DNA of 64,000 nucleotides from Buttiauxella selenatireducens (lineage in GTDB: Bacteria; Pseudomonadota; Gammaproteobacteria; Enterobacterales; Enterobacteriaceae). Below the pieces are notes generated by a model. It was given only the letters and a program-made list of their open reading frames with translations, was not told where the DNA came from and ran no database searches. This document shows positions 9,948 to 18,384 of this stretch, piece after piece (the stretch's first letter is position 1; the number at the start of each line of letters is the position of its first letter). The stretch is taken from NCBI RefSeq assembly GCF_031432975.1, contig NZ_CP133838.1, positions 62,001 to 126,000 on the forward strand, read 5' to 3'. Made by a program: the position numbers and the translations under genes.

Positions 9948-12014
9948 ATGACTAAAACTGGAAAAGTCGCCAGCGGTATCGTCGGGGGTTTATTGTTGTT
10001 GGTTGTGGTGGCAATCATTGTGATTGCGACGTTTGACTGGAATCGGCTCAAACCGACCATCAACCAAAAAGTCTCGACGGAGCTTAATCGGCCCTTCGCC
10101 ATTCGTGGCGATTTAGGCGTGGTATGGGAACGTAACAAAGAAGAGACCGGCTGGCGCAGTTGGGTGCCGTGGCCGCATGTTCATGCCGAAGACATCATGC
10201 TCGGTAATCCACCCGATATTCCTGAAGTCACCATGGTCCATCTGCCACGCGTTGACGCCACGCTTGCACCACTCGCATTGCTCACCAAAACCGTTTATAT
10301 CCCCTGGATAAAGCTCGTTCAGCCCGATGTGCGCATCATTCGCCTGACGGAAAAAAACAATAACTGGACGTTTAACTTTGCCAGCGACAAGCCAAAAGAT
10401 CCCAATCAGCCGCCGTCGTCCTGGTCCTTCAGAATGGACAATATTCTGTTCGATAAAGGCCGAATTGCGATTAACGACAAACTCACCAAAGCAGAGATGG
10501 AAATCCTCGTCGACCCACTCGGCAAACCGTTACCGTTTAGCGAAGTTGAAGGAAACAAACCGAAAGGCAAAGATGCCGCAAAAGCCGGAGACTATGTCTT
10601 TGGTCTGAAAGTTCGCGGGCGCTACAACGGGGAACCGATTGAAGGCAACGGCAAAATTGGCGGCATGCTGGCACTGCGCAGCGAAGGTGAAACGGCTTTC
10701 CCGGTGCAGGCCGATGTGCATTCAGGGAATTCACGCGTGGCATTTATTGGCACCATCAACGACCCCATGAAGATGGGGGGCGTTGATCTGCAACTGAAAT
10801 TCTCCGGTGATTCGTTGGGTAATCTCTACGATCTTACCGGCGTGTTATTGCCGGATTCGCCGCCCTTTGAAACTGACGGACATTTACTGGCAAAAATCGA
10901 CACGGAAAAAGGGTCGATCTTCCGTTATCAGAACTTTAACGGGCGAATCGGTGAGAGCGATATTCATGGTTCTCTGACGTATTCTCAAGGTAAACCGCGC
11001 CCGAAACTGGAAGGCGAACTTGAGTCTAAACAGCTTCGTCTGGCGGATTTAGGGCCGCTAATCGGTGTGGATTCCGGCAAAGGCGCTCAGCAAAGCAAAC
11101 AAGCCGAGCAAGCCAAAGGCGAGAAAACTGTTCAGCCGAGCGGCAAAGTTCTGCCATACGACCGTTTCGAAACTGATAAATGGGATGTGATGGATGCCGA
11201 TGTGCGTTTTAAAGGTGGCCGTATCGAACACAGCGGGACGCTGCCCCTCAGCAACCTTACGACGCATGTGATTCTCAAGAATGCCGACTTGCGCCTCCAG
11301 CCACTGAAATTTGGCATGGCGGGCGGCAGCATCAGCGCTAACATCCACCTCGAAGGCGAAAAAAAGCCGATGCAGGGAACCGCAGATATTCAGGCGCGGC
11401 GTTTACAGCTTAAACAGCTGATGCCGAAAGTTGAATCAATGCAAAAAACTCTCGGTGAACTGAATGGCGATGCGGATTTGCGTGGCCGGGGTAACTCTAT
11501 CGCCGAGCTGTTGGGGAGCAGCGATGGCAACCTGAAACTGCTGATGCACGATGGGTTAATTAGCCGCAACCTGATGGAGATCGTCGGCCTGAATGTGGGG
11601 AATTACCTCGTCGGGCAAATCTTTGGCGATGACGAAGTGCGGATAAACTGCGCGGCAGCGAATCTGGATTTACGCGATGGGGTCGCCTCACCGCGTATTT
11701 TTGCCTTTGATACAGAAAATTCGCTGATTAACGTCACCGGCACCACCAACTTCGCCAGCGAACGACTCGATTTAACCATCAATCCAGAAAGCAAAGGGGT
11801 GCGCGTTCTTACACTGCGCTCGCCGCTTTATGTGCGGGGAACGTTTAAAAACCCAGATGCTGGCGTGAAACCAGGTCCACTGATTGCCCGTGGCGCGGTG
11901 GCCGCAGCGCTTGCGACATTGGTTACGCCCGCTGCTGCTTTGCTGGCGCTGATTTCGCCTTCAGAAGGCGGGCAGAACCAGTGCCAGAATATTTTGGGGC
12001 AGATGAAGAAGTGA
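9948..12014 (+). CDS. yhjG: AsmA-family protein YhjG
   Basis: A 688-residue protein with one N-terminal membrane anchor (residues about 8-28) followed by a large periplasmic domain of the AsmA/VPS13-like repeating beta-groove type. Such proteins are implicated in moving phospholipids between the inner and outer membranes. The ending ALATLVTPAAALLALISPSE is a second hydrophobic stretch typical of YhjG. ATG at 9948 follows AGGAGAAGG and matches the remembered E. coli start; a longer start at 9882 would overlap the end of pdeH. A palindromic repeat separates it from the convergent yhjE. Confidence 0.92.
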   Translation: MTKTGKVASGIVGGLLLLVVVAIIVIATFDWNRLKPTINQKVSTELNRPFAIRGDLGVVWERNKEETGWRSWVPWPHVHAEDIMLGNPPDIPEVTMVHLPRVDATLAPLALLTKTVYIPWIKLVQPDVRIIRLTEKNNNWTFNFASDKPKDPNQPPSSWSFRMDNILFDKGRIAINDKLTKAEMEILVDPLGKPLPFSEVEGNKPKGKDAAKAGDYVFGLKVRGRYNGEPIEGNGKIGGMLALRSEGETAFPVQADVHSGNSRVAFIGTINDPMKMGGVDLQLKFSGDSLGNLYDLTGVLLPDSPPFETDGHLLAKIDTEKGSIFRYQNFNGRIGESDIHGSLTYSQGKPRPKLEGELESKQLRLADLGPLIGVDSGKGAQQSKQAEQAKGEKTVQPSGKVLPYDRFETDKWDVMDADVRFKGGRIEHSGTLPLSNLTTHVILKNADLRLQPLKFGMAGGSISANIHLEGEKKPMQGTADIQARRLQLKQLMPKVESMQKTLGELNGDADLRGRGNSIAELLGSSDGNLKLLMHDGLISRNLMEIVGLNVGNYLVGQIFGDDEVRINCAAANLDLRDGVASPRIFAFDTENSLINVTGTTNFASERLDLTINPESKGVRVLTLRSPLYVRGTFKNPDAGVKPGPLIARGAVAAALATLVTPAAALLALISPSEGGQNQCQNILGQMKK

Positions 12015-12028
12015 TTTGAGCCTGGACG

Positions 12029-12108
12029 CCCTCACCCCAGCCCTCTCCCCCAGGAGAGGGAGAAAAGCGGACCATCCCCTCTCCTTTGGGAGAGGGTTAG
12101 GGTGAGGG
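12029..12108. repeat. GGGAGAGGG palindromic repeat, copy 3 (minimal doublet)
   Basis: This is the cleanest copy: the arm CCCTCACCCCAGCCCTCTCC, a short hairpin, a spacer of about 15 bases, then a second hairpin (CCCCTCTCCTTTGGGAGAGG) and the inverted outer arm GGGTTAGGGTGAGGG. The whole 80 bases form two inverted hairpin units between the convergent yhjG and yhjE, 12 bases from the yhjE stop codon. Confidence 0.88.
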
Positions 12109-12120
12109 GAAAAACGAATA

Positions 12121-13446
12121 CTACAGTGACAAATGACGTGTCTCTTTAGACACCAGCAATGCAACCAGCGTAATCGCTGACATCGCCGCCAGATACACAC
12201 CGACATAGAACAGACCGTAATTCGCCTGCAACCAGGTTGCGATATACGGTGCAACAGATGCGCCCAGAATCGACGCCACGTTATACGAGAATGACGCTCC
12301 GGTATAACGCACTTCCGTTGGGAACAACTCCGGCAGCAACGCACCCATTGGGCCGAAAGTTAAACCCATCAGACTCAGGCCAATCAGCAGGAATGCCATC
12401 ACCAGCGTCGGGTTACCCGAACCCAATAACGGCTGGAAGACGGCTAACGCAAACACAATCATCAAACTGGTGATAACAATCATGCATTTACGGCGGCCAA
12501 ACTTATCAGCCAGTAAACCTGCAATCGGCACCATCACGCCAAAACCAATCACCGCCATCATCAGCATCCACAACACATCGTTGCGGGAGAAGCCCAGCCC
12601 CACCGGCACTTTGGCGGTACTGAAGGTCATTGAATAGACCGTCATGATGTAAAACAGCGTGTAAGTTGCCAGCATGATAAACGTGCCGATGATCGTCGCT
12701 TTCAGGTGCTTGCTCAGCAGCGTGCCGAGCGGGACTTTTACCTGTTTACCCGCCTTGGCGATTTTGGCGAACACCGGTGTTTCATGCAGAGAAACACGCA
12801 CATACAGGCCGATTATCACCAGAACAGCGGACAGAATAAACGGTACGCGCCAGCCCCAGGACATGAATTGCTCGTCAGTCAGCAGCCAGGAAAGCAGCAG
12901 GAAGGTGCCGTTGGCAAAGAAGAAGCCGATTGGCGCTCCCAGTTGCGGGAATGAACCGTACAACGCGCGTTTACGTGGCGGCGCATTCTCGGTCGCCAGC
13001 AATGCCGCTCCGCCCCATTCACCACCCAGACCCAAACCTTGCCCGAAGCGTGCCAGTGCCAGCAGCATTGGCGCTAATACGCCGATGGTTTCGTAGCTCG
13101 GCAACAGGCCAATCAACACCGTTGAAACACCCATCGTCAGAAGTGATGCCACCAGGGTCACTTTGCGACCGACCCGGTCACCAAAATGGCCGAACAGTGC
13201 GGAACCAATTGGACGTGCCACAAAGGCAATGGCGAACGTGGCTAGCGACTGGAGTGTCGCCGCTGTTGGGTCACCTTGCGGGAAGAAGATATGCGGGAAA
13301 ACAATGACGGCCGCAGTGGCATAAATATAGAAATCGAAGAATTCGATGGCGGTGCCGACGAGCGAGGCAACGACCACTTTTCCGCGTGAGTTAACGGGCG
13401 TGGCGTCAGTTTCAGTATTGACTGGAGTAGCGATGGTGGCTTGCAT
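12121..13446 (-). CDS. yhjE: MFS transporter YhjE (metabolite:H+ symporter family)
   Basis: A 441-residue inner-membrane protein with about twelve transmembrane helices. The loop 2-3 signature GHFGDRVGRK and the helix 5 region ENAPPRKRALYGSFPQLGAPIGF are typical of the metabolite:H+ symporter (ShiA/ProP-like) branch. It is almost colinear with E. coli YhjE as remembered. The substrate is unknown. The start at 13446 gives MQATIATPVNTETDATPVN, a short polar N-terminus. Confidence 0.93.
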   Translation of the reverse strand: MQATIATPVNTETDATPVNSRGKVVVASLVGTAIEFFDFYIYATAAVIVFPHIFFPQGDPTAATLQSLATFAIAFVARPIGSALFGHFGDRVGRKVTLVASLLTMGVSTVLIGLLPSYETIGVLAPMLLALARFGQGLGLGGEWGGAALLATENAPPRKRALYGSFPQLGAPIGFFFANGTFLLLSWLLTDEQFMSWGWRVPFILSAVLVIIGLYVRVSLHETPVFAKIAKAGKQVKVPLGTLLSKHLKATIIGTFIMLATYTLFYIMTVYSMTFSTAKVPVGLGFSRNDVLWMLMMAVIGFGVMVPIAGLLADKFGRRKCMIVITSLMIVFALAVFQPLLGSGNPTLVMAFLLIGLSLMGLTFGPMGALLPELFPTEVRYTGASFSYNVASILGASVAPYIATWLQANYGLFYVGVYLAAMSAITLVALLVSKETRHLSL

Positions 13447-13679
13447 AATTTTTTCTTATTTTATATCGAACGAAAGGCCATATTACGCACAGCAAAAGGC
13501 GCATTTCAACGCAGGTTTGCTCACCGCGCTGTTCGATTAACGAGCAAAAAGAGGATAATTTTCAGTCCAGAAAAGAAGTGTCTATGTAATGCTTCACATA
13601 AATTGATATTTAGTGGATAAAACTGCTTTTAGGTTAAATAAAAGTTACAGGTTGGATTTATGTGCTGCGGATATTTATT
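13447..13679. other. Intergenic stretch upstream of yhjE
   Basis: About 230 AT-rich bases between the yhjE start and the next palindromic repeat. It should hold the yhjE promoter, but no clear box or coding signal was recognised. Confidence 0.4.
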
Positions 13680-13753
13680 CCCTCTCCTGGGGGAGAGGGC
13701 CAGGATGAGGGCATCGAATCCCCTCATCCCAACCTTCTCCCCAGGGAGAAGGG
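13680..13753. repeat. GGGAGAGGG palindromic repeat, copy 4 (inverted order)
   Basis: Contains the hairpin CCCTCTCCTGGGGGAGAGGG (13680-13699) followed by GGATGAGGG, then CCCTCATCCCAACCTTCTCC and GGGAGAAGG. The two units point away from each other, the reverse of copy 3. It ends 15 bases from the yhjD stop codon. Confidence 0.82.
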
Positions 13754-13767
13754 GAATAGCGAGCGGG

Positions 13768-14778
13768 TCAATTATGCGTTTTACCCGGCATTCTCGGGTC
13801 ATCTTTGTATTGTGCGGTAGCAATCCACGCGGCACAAAAAAGCGTCAGGCGGGCGAAGAAATAGAAAAACGCCATCAACCCTAAAACGGAACCAAACGCC
13901 GCGCCAGAAGGTGATTTTACGAGGGCTGGCAAGCTGTAGGTCATGATGATTTTGATCACTTCAAAACCCACTGCCGCAATGAATGTGCCGCGAATAAGCG
14001 CCTTTCTACGCGGGCGGTGGCGTGGCAGACGCCAGAAAATCCAGAAGAACAGCAAGTAGTTAGCAAAAATGGATATCGTCAGCCCGACCAGGTGCCAGAC
14101 CGGTTTTAACCATTCGATACCGTCCAGATGCAAAAGGCTAATCAGGAATGTCTGGGCGGAACCGGCAACCGAGGTGATGGATAACGTCACAACCAGCGCA
14201 ACCAGCAAGCCAATCAGTGACACCAAATCACGCAGATACTTCGTCCAGAATTTTTCCTGGTCCTGCGGTGTCCGCTCCCACTTTTCCCGCGACTGAGCAC
14301 GCACTGCTTCACGCAAATTTCCCATCCAGTTAATGCCGGAATAAAGCGCAATGAGCAGACCCACCAGACCCACGGTCGTACGCTGTTGCACCGCTGTATT
14401 GATGGTGTTTTTCAGCGTCGCGGCAAGCGTTGGCTCACTGACATTGACGAGGATCTTTTCGAAGATACTCTCAAGCAGCGTGGGATGTGACGCGAGGATG
14501 TAACCTGCGGCGGCAAACGCCACCATCAAAATCGGGATCAGCGACAGGAATGAAAAATAGGTGATTGCTGCACCAAACTGATTACCCATGCGGTCGTTAA
14601 ACCGTTCCGCTGCGCGTATCAGGTGAGCAACGACAGGATTACGTTCGACACGCCCGACAGTGCTGTTCACGCTATCGATTGTTTTATTGACGGTCTGATT
14701 ACTGGTTTTGATTTTGATGATCGGTTCATCGTCGGGCGTATCGGTAGGGCGACTTTCTTTGCTTTCCGGCATGGTCAT
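13768..14778 (-). CDS. yhjD: Inner-membrane YihY/virulence-factor BrkB family protein YhjD
   Basis: A 336-residue membrane protein with about six hydrophobic helices, including FGAAITYFSFLSLIPILMVAFAAAG and FANYLLFFWIFWRLPRHRPRRKALIRG, and the C-terminal SGAAFGSVLGLMAFFYFFARLTLFCAAWIA. It matches E. coli YhjD. Mutations in E. coli yhjD can suppress loss of lipid A export, which points to a role in the envelope, but the transported substrate is unsettled. The ATG at 14778 gives the usual length; ATG at 14799 or TTG at 14805 would add seven or nine residues, and GAGGA lies 11 bases before 14778. Confidence 0.9.
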   Translation of the reverse strand: MTMPESKESRPTDTPDDEPIIKIKTSNQTVNKTIDSVNSTVGRVERNPVVAHLIRAAERFNDRMGNQFGAAITYFSFLSLIPILMVAFAAAGYILASHPTLLESIFEKILVNVSEPTLAATLKNTINTAVQQRTTVGLVGLLIALYSGINWMGNLREAVRAQSREKWERTPQDQEKFWTKYLRDLVSLIGLLVALVVTLSITSVAGSAQTFLISLLHLDGIEWLKPVWHLVGLTISIFANYLLFFWIFWRLPRHRPRRKALIRGTFIAAVGFEVIKIIMTYSLPALVKSPSGAAFGSVLGLMAFFYFFARLTLFCAAWIATAQYKDDPRMPGKTHN

Positions 14779-14832
14779 CAGGTGATTTTTCCTCTGCATC
14801 TGCAAGATCTTAAAGAAATTATAGCCTGAATG

Positions 14833-15732
14833 CTAATCGACATACCCTTTCACTAATCCCGTCAGCCATTCCATAAACAAATGAACGCGGCGGGAGAGAT
14901 TACGTCGATGCGGATAAAGCAGTGAAACAGGCATCGGTTGGGCGCGGTATTGCGGCAGGATCTCCACCAGTTTTTTACTCTTGAGTAAGTCTCTCACGCC
15001 AATGCGCGGGACCTGAATAATCCCAAGCCCAGCCAGGCACGCGGCTTGATAGGTTTCGGTACTATTCACCGTGATAACGCCACCGGTTTTTATCCAACGC
15101 GTATTTTTATCGATCCAAACTTCAAACCCCTGCGGGCGGCTGCCGAGGTTTAGCGCGTAATGCACCACGGCGTGAGAAGCCAGATCGTCCAGGCTTTCCG
15201 GATAGCCAAAGCGCGCCAGATAATCTGGGCTGGCACAGTTAATTAAGGTGAGTTTCCCTAATGGCCGGGCAACCAGGCCTGAATCTTTGAGTTGCCCGAC
15301 GCGTACCACGCAATCGAACCCTTCGCGCACCACATCCACCAAGTGATCGCTGCTGCTTAATTCCAGCTCAATGCCAGGATATTGCTGCAAGAAGGCGGGG
15401 AGTTTGGGGATCACCAGATTTTTAGCCACACCTACAGGCATATCTACACGTAATCGCCCACTGACGCTGCTGGGGTCATGCAGGAATAGCCCGTCCAGTT
15501 CATCAAGATTGGCTAATAGATCGCGACAGCGCTCGTAATAAACCATGCCATCTTGTGTCAACTGCACGCGTCGCGTCGTGCGGTGCAATAACCTTGTTCC
15601 AAGCATGGCTTCTAGCGCCTGAATTTGGCGCGATACGCTACCTTTAGGAAGGCCCAGAGTGTCGGCTGCGCGAGAAAAACTCTCAAGTTCAGCCACTCTA
15701 ATGAATAGTTGCATTGCATGTATTTTATCCAC
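14833..15732 (-). CDS. yhjC: LysR-type transcriptional regulator YhjC
   Basis: A 299-residue LysR-type regulator. The winged-helix DNA-binding domain occupies residues 1-60 (MDKIHAMQLFIRVAELESFSRAADTLGLPKGSVSRQIQALE), followed by the linker helix and a periplasmic-binding-protein-like effector domain. It belongs to the CrgA-like branch and sits in the yhjC position relative to yhjD. It is divergent from a short-chain dehydrogenase with a 119-base shared space, the usual layout for a LysR protein controlling its neighbour. The effector is unknown. Confidence 0.87.
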   Translation of the reverse strand: MDKIHAMQLFIRVAELESFSRAADTLGLPKGSVSRQIQALEAMLGTRLLHRTTRRVQLTQDGMVYYERCRDLLANLDELDGLFLHDPSSVSGRLRVDMPVGVAKNLVIPKLPAFLQQYPGIELELSSSDHLVDVVREGFDCVVRVGQLKDSGLVARPLGKLTLINCASPDYLARFGYPESLDDLASHAVVHYALNLGSRPQGFEVWIDKNTRWIKTGGVITVNSTETYQAACLAGLGIIQVPRIGVRDLLKSKKLVEILPQYRAQPMPVSLLYPHRRNLSRRVHLFMEWLTGLVKGYVD

Positions 15733-15851
15733 TTTTTTCTCACATTGTTGTTGGTAGAGAAACAGTGATGCGTTATTGGCACTCTTTATTGATTTTGTAG
15801 CAGCTAATAAGCTTTACCTCAATCACCGAACCGTCATCGAAGGGGCAAATC

Positions 15852-16610
15852 ATGAGTCAAACAATCGCATTAGTGACCGGCGGCAGCCGTGGATTAGGTA
15901 AAAACGCGGCGCTGAAGCTGGCTGGACGCGGAGTGAATATTATTCTGACCTACAACAGCAAGCAGCAAGAAGCGCAGGATGTGGTGCGCGAAATTGAGCT
16001 AACAGGCGTGAAAGCGGTGGCAATTCAATTGAATGTCGCCGATAGCACAACCTTCCCGGCTTTTGCTACAGAAGTGAAGCAACAACTGCGTGACGTGTGG
16101 CATCGCGACTCGTTTGATTATTTATTAAACAATGCGGGTACGGGGCTCGATGCGCTGTTCGAAAAAACAACAGAAGCGCAATTTGATGAATTAATGAACA
16201 TCCATTTGAAAGGACCTTTCTTCCTCACCCAGCACTTGCTGCCGCTGATTAAAGATGGTGGACGCATTTTGAATGTATCGACTGGCCTGACGCGTTTCGC
16301 TTTGCCAGGAAAAGCGGCATATGCCGCGATGAAAGGGGCGATGGAAGTGCTGACGCGCTATCAGGCAAAAGAGCTGGGGGCGAGAGGGATCTCGGTCAAT
16401 ATCATCGCTCCGGGCGCGATTGCGACAGATTTTGGCGGCGGTGTTGTACGTGACAATGAGCAGGTGGCGAGCGCTATCGCCGCACAAACCGCGTTGGGAC
16501 GCGTTGGGCAACCTGATGATATCGGCAACGCGATTGCGGTTCTGCTCAGCGATGAAAGCGGCTGGATGAATGCGCAGCGTATTGAAGTTTCGGGTGGAAT
16601 GTTCTTGTAA
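15852..16610 (+). CDS. Short-chain dehydrogenase/reductase family oxidoreductase
   Basis: A 252-residue classical SDR enzyme using NAD(P)H. Seen are the dinucleotide motif TGGSRGLG (residues 9-16), NNAG at 93-96, and the catalytic set Ser143, Tyr157, Lys161 (in STGLTRFALPGKAAYAAMK). The C-terminus IEVSGGMFL is standard. Substrate cannot be inferred. It is divergent from yhjC, which probably regulates it. AAGGGG lies before the start. A 10-bp perfect hairpin follows the stop. Confidence 0.88.
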   Translation: MSQTIALVTGGSRGLGKNAALKLAGRGVNIILTYNSKQQEAQDVVREIELTGVKAVAIQLNVADSTTFPAFATEVKQQLRDVWHRDSFDYLLNNAGTGLDALFEKTTEAQFDELMNIHLKGPFFLTQHLLPLIKDGGRILNVSTGLTRFALPGKAAYAAMKGAMEVLTRYQAKELGARGISVNIIAPGAIATDFGGGVVRDNEQVASAIAAQTALGRVGQPDDIGNAIAVLLSDESGWMNAQRIEVSGGMFL

Positions 16611-16622
16611 GTGGGTGTGCTT

Positions 16623-16650
16623 GCGAAGGTGAAATGATCCTCACCTTCGC
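16623..16650 (+). terminator. Hairpin after the SDR gene, probable terminator
   Basis: GCGAAGGTGA and TCACCTTCGC form a perfect 10-bp stem with an 8-base loop, 12 bases after the stop codon. The following tract is AT-rich but lacks a clean T run. Confidence 0.5.
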
Positions 16651-16786
16651 GTGTTAAATATTTGTCAAAAATATTGAATAATTTGAGCGAATCATTCCAC
16701 TATCACCCCTTGAGGTGCAGCGCTATTCTTATCACATCGAAAGCAAACACGCTTTCTCACCTAAACAAACCTCAAGGATAATTATC

Positions 16787-17032
16787 ATGAAAAGCATCAA
16801 ATATTTTGCCGTAGTTATGACTCTTGCCGCTTCATTCTCCTCTTTCGCTGCAACCACTCAGGCAGTTGAAAGCCAAAAAATCGGTACAGTTTCCGTAAGT
16901 GGCGCGTCAAACATCGATAGCCTACAGGCGCAATTACAAGCAAAAGCTGAACAGGCTGGCGCGAAATCTATCCGCATTATCTCTGCTGGCGGTGATAACA
17001 AAGTGTTTGGTGTCGCTGAGATGTATAACTAA
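16787..17032 (+). CDS. DUF1471 (YhcN/BhsA/McbA family) small periplasmic protein
   Basis: An 81-residue secreted protein: signal peptide MKSIKYFAVVMTLAASFSSFA, then a compact domain with IGTVSVSGASNIDSLQAQLQ and AEQAGAKSIRIISAGGDNKVFGVAEMY, the DUF1471 signature. Family members respond to stress, biofilm and pH, and several affect surface properties. ATG at 16787 lies eight bases after AAGGA; an in-frame ATG at 16715 would bury the signal peptide. Which paralogue it is cannot be settled from sequence alone. Confidence 0.87.
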   Translation: MKSIKYFAVVMTLAASFSSFAATTQAVESQKIGTVSVSGASNIDSLQAQLQAKAEQAGAKSIRIISAGGDNKVFGVAEMYN

Positions 17033-17047
17033 GCATTCACGCTGTAT

Positions 17048-17077
17048 GGGCCGCCGCGAATGTGCGGCCCGTGTTTT
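17048..17077. terminator. Terminator between the DUF1471 and GNAT genes
   Basis: GGGCCGC (17048-17054) pairs with GCGGCCC (17064-17070), then GTGTTTTA. It lies just after the DUF1471 gene and touches the end of the convergent GNAT gene, so it may serve both. Confidence 0.6.
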
Positions 17078-17603
17078 ATCTGAACTCGCTGCGTAACAAG
17101 CCAAAAATCCAGTCGTCTTGCCAGACACCGCCGAGGAAGTAATTTTCGCGCAGTATCCCTTCTGGCTGAAAACCCACTTTTTCAAGCACTCTCTTCGAAC
17201 CGATATTCCCCACCGTCACTGTGGCGGTCAGTTTTCGCATGGCGCATTTTTCAAAGGCAAAACGACAAAGGGTATGAAGCGATTCATAACCATAACCTTG
17301 CCCGTGAAAAGTCGAATCGAGGATAAAGCCGACTTCCGCTATGTCATCCTCACCGCGTACAAATCCGGTGAAGCCAATCAGCATCCCGTTGTGTTTATCG
17401 CGCATCGCAAGGCATAACCAATGGCGGCTGTGCAATTCCCAGCGCACCAGGCGTGAATTAAATATTTGGCGGATTTCCGCTTCTTTGCGGTCATCGGAGA
17501 CGTAACGCATAACGACAGGATCTTGTTGCAGCTGTAAAAAACTCGGCCAATCCTGCTCGGTAACTTGCGTTAAGTTCAGTCGTGGTGTGGAGAGATGCAA
17601 CAT
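17076..17603 (-). CDS. GNAT family N-acetyltransferase (RimJ/RimL-like)
   Basis: A 175-residue acetyl-CoA-dependent acetyltransferase. It starts LHLSTPRLNLTQVTEQDW, typical of RimJ/RimL-type enzymes, and has IAEVGFILDSTFHGQGYGYESL, the acetyl-CoA binding strand and turn, then VLEKVGFQPEGILREN near the C-terminus. The acceptor is unknown. ATG at 17603 begins five bases after the stop of the cupin gene, so the two are probably one transcript; a much longer in-frame start would run through the cupin gene. Confidence 0.85.
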   Translation of the reverse strand: MLHLSTPRLNLTQVTEQDWPSFLQLQQDPVVMRYVSDDRKEAEIRQIFNSRLVRWELHSRHWLCLAMRDKHNGMLIGFTGFVRGEDDIAEVGFILDSTFHGQGYGYESLHTLCRFAFEKCAMRKLTATVTVGNIGSKRVLEKVGFQPEGILRENYFLGGVWQDDWIFGLLRSEFR

Positions 17604-17608
17604 GATTA

Positions 17609-17938
17609 TCAGTCCACAATAAACAGCGTTGCGCCGCGGTGGGTCGATGAACGGTGAGGTTCGGCGCCATCGGCAACCTGGTAGCTCATGCCTGGTTTTA
17701 AAGTGAAAGTGCGGCCATCTTCGAGTTCTGTTTGCAGCTCGCCCGCAAGACAAAAGAGTACATGACCTTTTTGACACCAGTGATCGGCAAGATACCCCGC
17801 CGTGTATTCCACCATTCGAACCCGTATTTCCCCAAACTGCTGCGTGCGCCAAAGTGCTTTTCCGGTTACGCCCGGATGTTCGGTTACTTGAACGGTTGAC
17901 CAGTCGGTCGTGTTAAAAGGCAAATCAGTTATTCGCAT
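17609..17938 (-). CDS. DHCW-motif cupin-fold protein
   Basis: A 109-residue single-domain cupin. The sequence ADHWCQKGHVLFCLAGELQTELEDGRTFTLKPGMSY shows the cupin strand pair with metal-binding-type His residues and the D-H-W-C stretch that names this family. The function is not known. The GNAT gene follows within five bases, suggesting co-expression. Confidence 0.8.
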   Translation of the reverse strand: MRITDLPFNTTDWSTVQVTEHPGVTGKALWRTQQFGEIRVRMVEYTAGYLADHWCQKGHVLFCLAGELQTELEDGRTFTLKPGMSYQVADGAEPHRSSTHRGATLFIVD

Positions 17939-17992
17939 GGTTGAACCTTATTATTTTTTTGCCGGAGGTGTTTGCCCTTTAAGTGATATCAG

Positions 17993-18027
17993 CAAAAAAA
18001 TAACGGCGCCAGAAAATTGCGCCGTTA
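17993..18027 (-). terminator. Terminator after the DUF1127 gene
   Basis: On the minus strand TAACGGCGC and GCGCCGTTA form a 9-bp stem around a 9-base loop, followed by a run of seven T residues. It starts eight bases after the DUF1127 stop codon. Confidence 0.85.
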
Positions 18028-18034
18028 TATGAGG

Positions 18035-18208
18035 TTAATTCCAGCGTGATAAATCATCCGTAGTCAGTCCAATGTCGCGTAATTGTTCCTTACTAAGCCC
18101 TTGTAGTACGCGCGCTGTCTGGTGTTGTAACCAGCGTTGCCGGAAATAGCGGTAAATCATCACAAAGCCATAAAACGGTTTGTGAGAACGGTTTTCTTCA
18201 AAGCCCAT
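18035..18208 (-). CDS. DUF1127 small protein (YjiS-like)
   Basis: A 57-residue protein ending in the DUF1127 domain: YRYFRQRWLQHQTARVLQGLSKEQLRDIGLTTDDLSRW. The Arg-rich helix and the DIGL(T/S) turn are diagnostic. DUF1127 proteins have been linked to RNA turnover and phosphate or stress responses in alphaproteobacteria; the role in enterobacteria is unclear. The ATG at 18208 follows GAGGAG. It is divergent from a yjiR-like gene, as yjiS and yjiR are adjacent in E. coli. A longer in-frame start at 18274 adds residues without family similarity. Confidence 0.85.
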   Translation of the reverse strand: MGFEENRSHKPFYGFVMIYRYFRQRWLQHQTARVLQGLSKEQLRDIGLTTDDLSRWN

Positions 18209-18384
18209 GATGTTGCTCCTCTTGTGAGTTCGAGGTACATCATGCGCCGCCATACAGATAGCCGACAGATTCAAATATTACTTTTATTTAACATACAGAA
18301 GCGCTAAAACATGATCTGAATGGCGAATATGTCACCACTCTGTACTGGTTTTTCCGTCTGTATGGTTGCTTAAGAGGATACAGC

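Noticed and set aside
16715-16786. Upstream start for the DUF1471 protein
   Set aside because: It would put 24 residues before a clear signal peptide; the ATG at 16787 has a good AAGGA.
17604-17852. N-terminal extension of the GNAT protein
   Set aside because: The extension overlaps the cupin gene in another frame and has no similarity to acetyltransferases.
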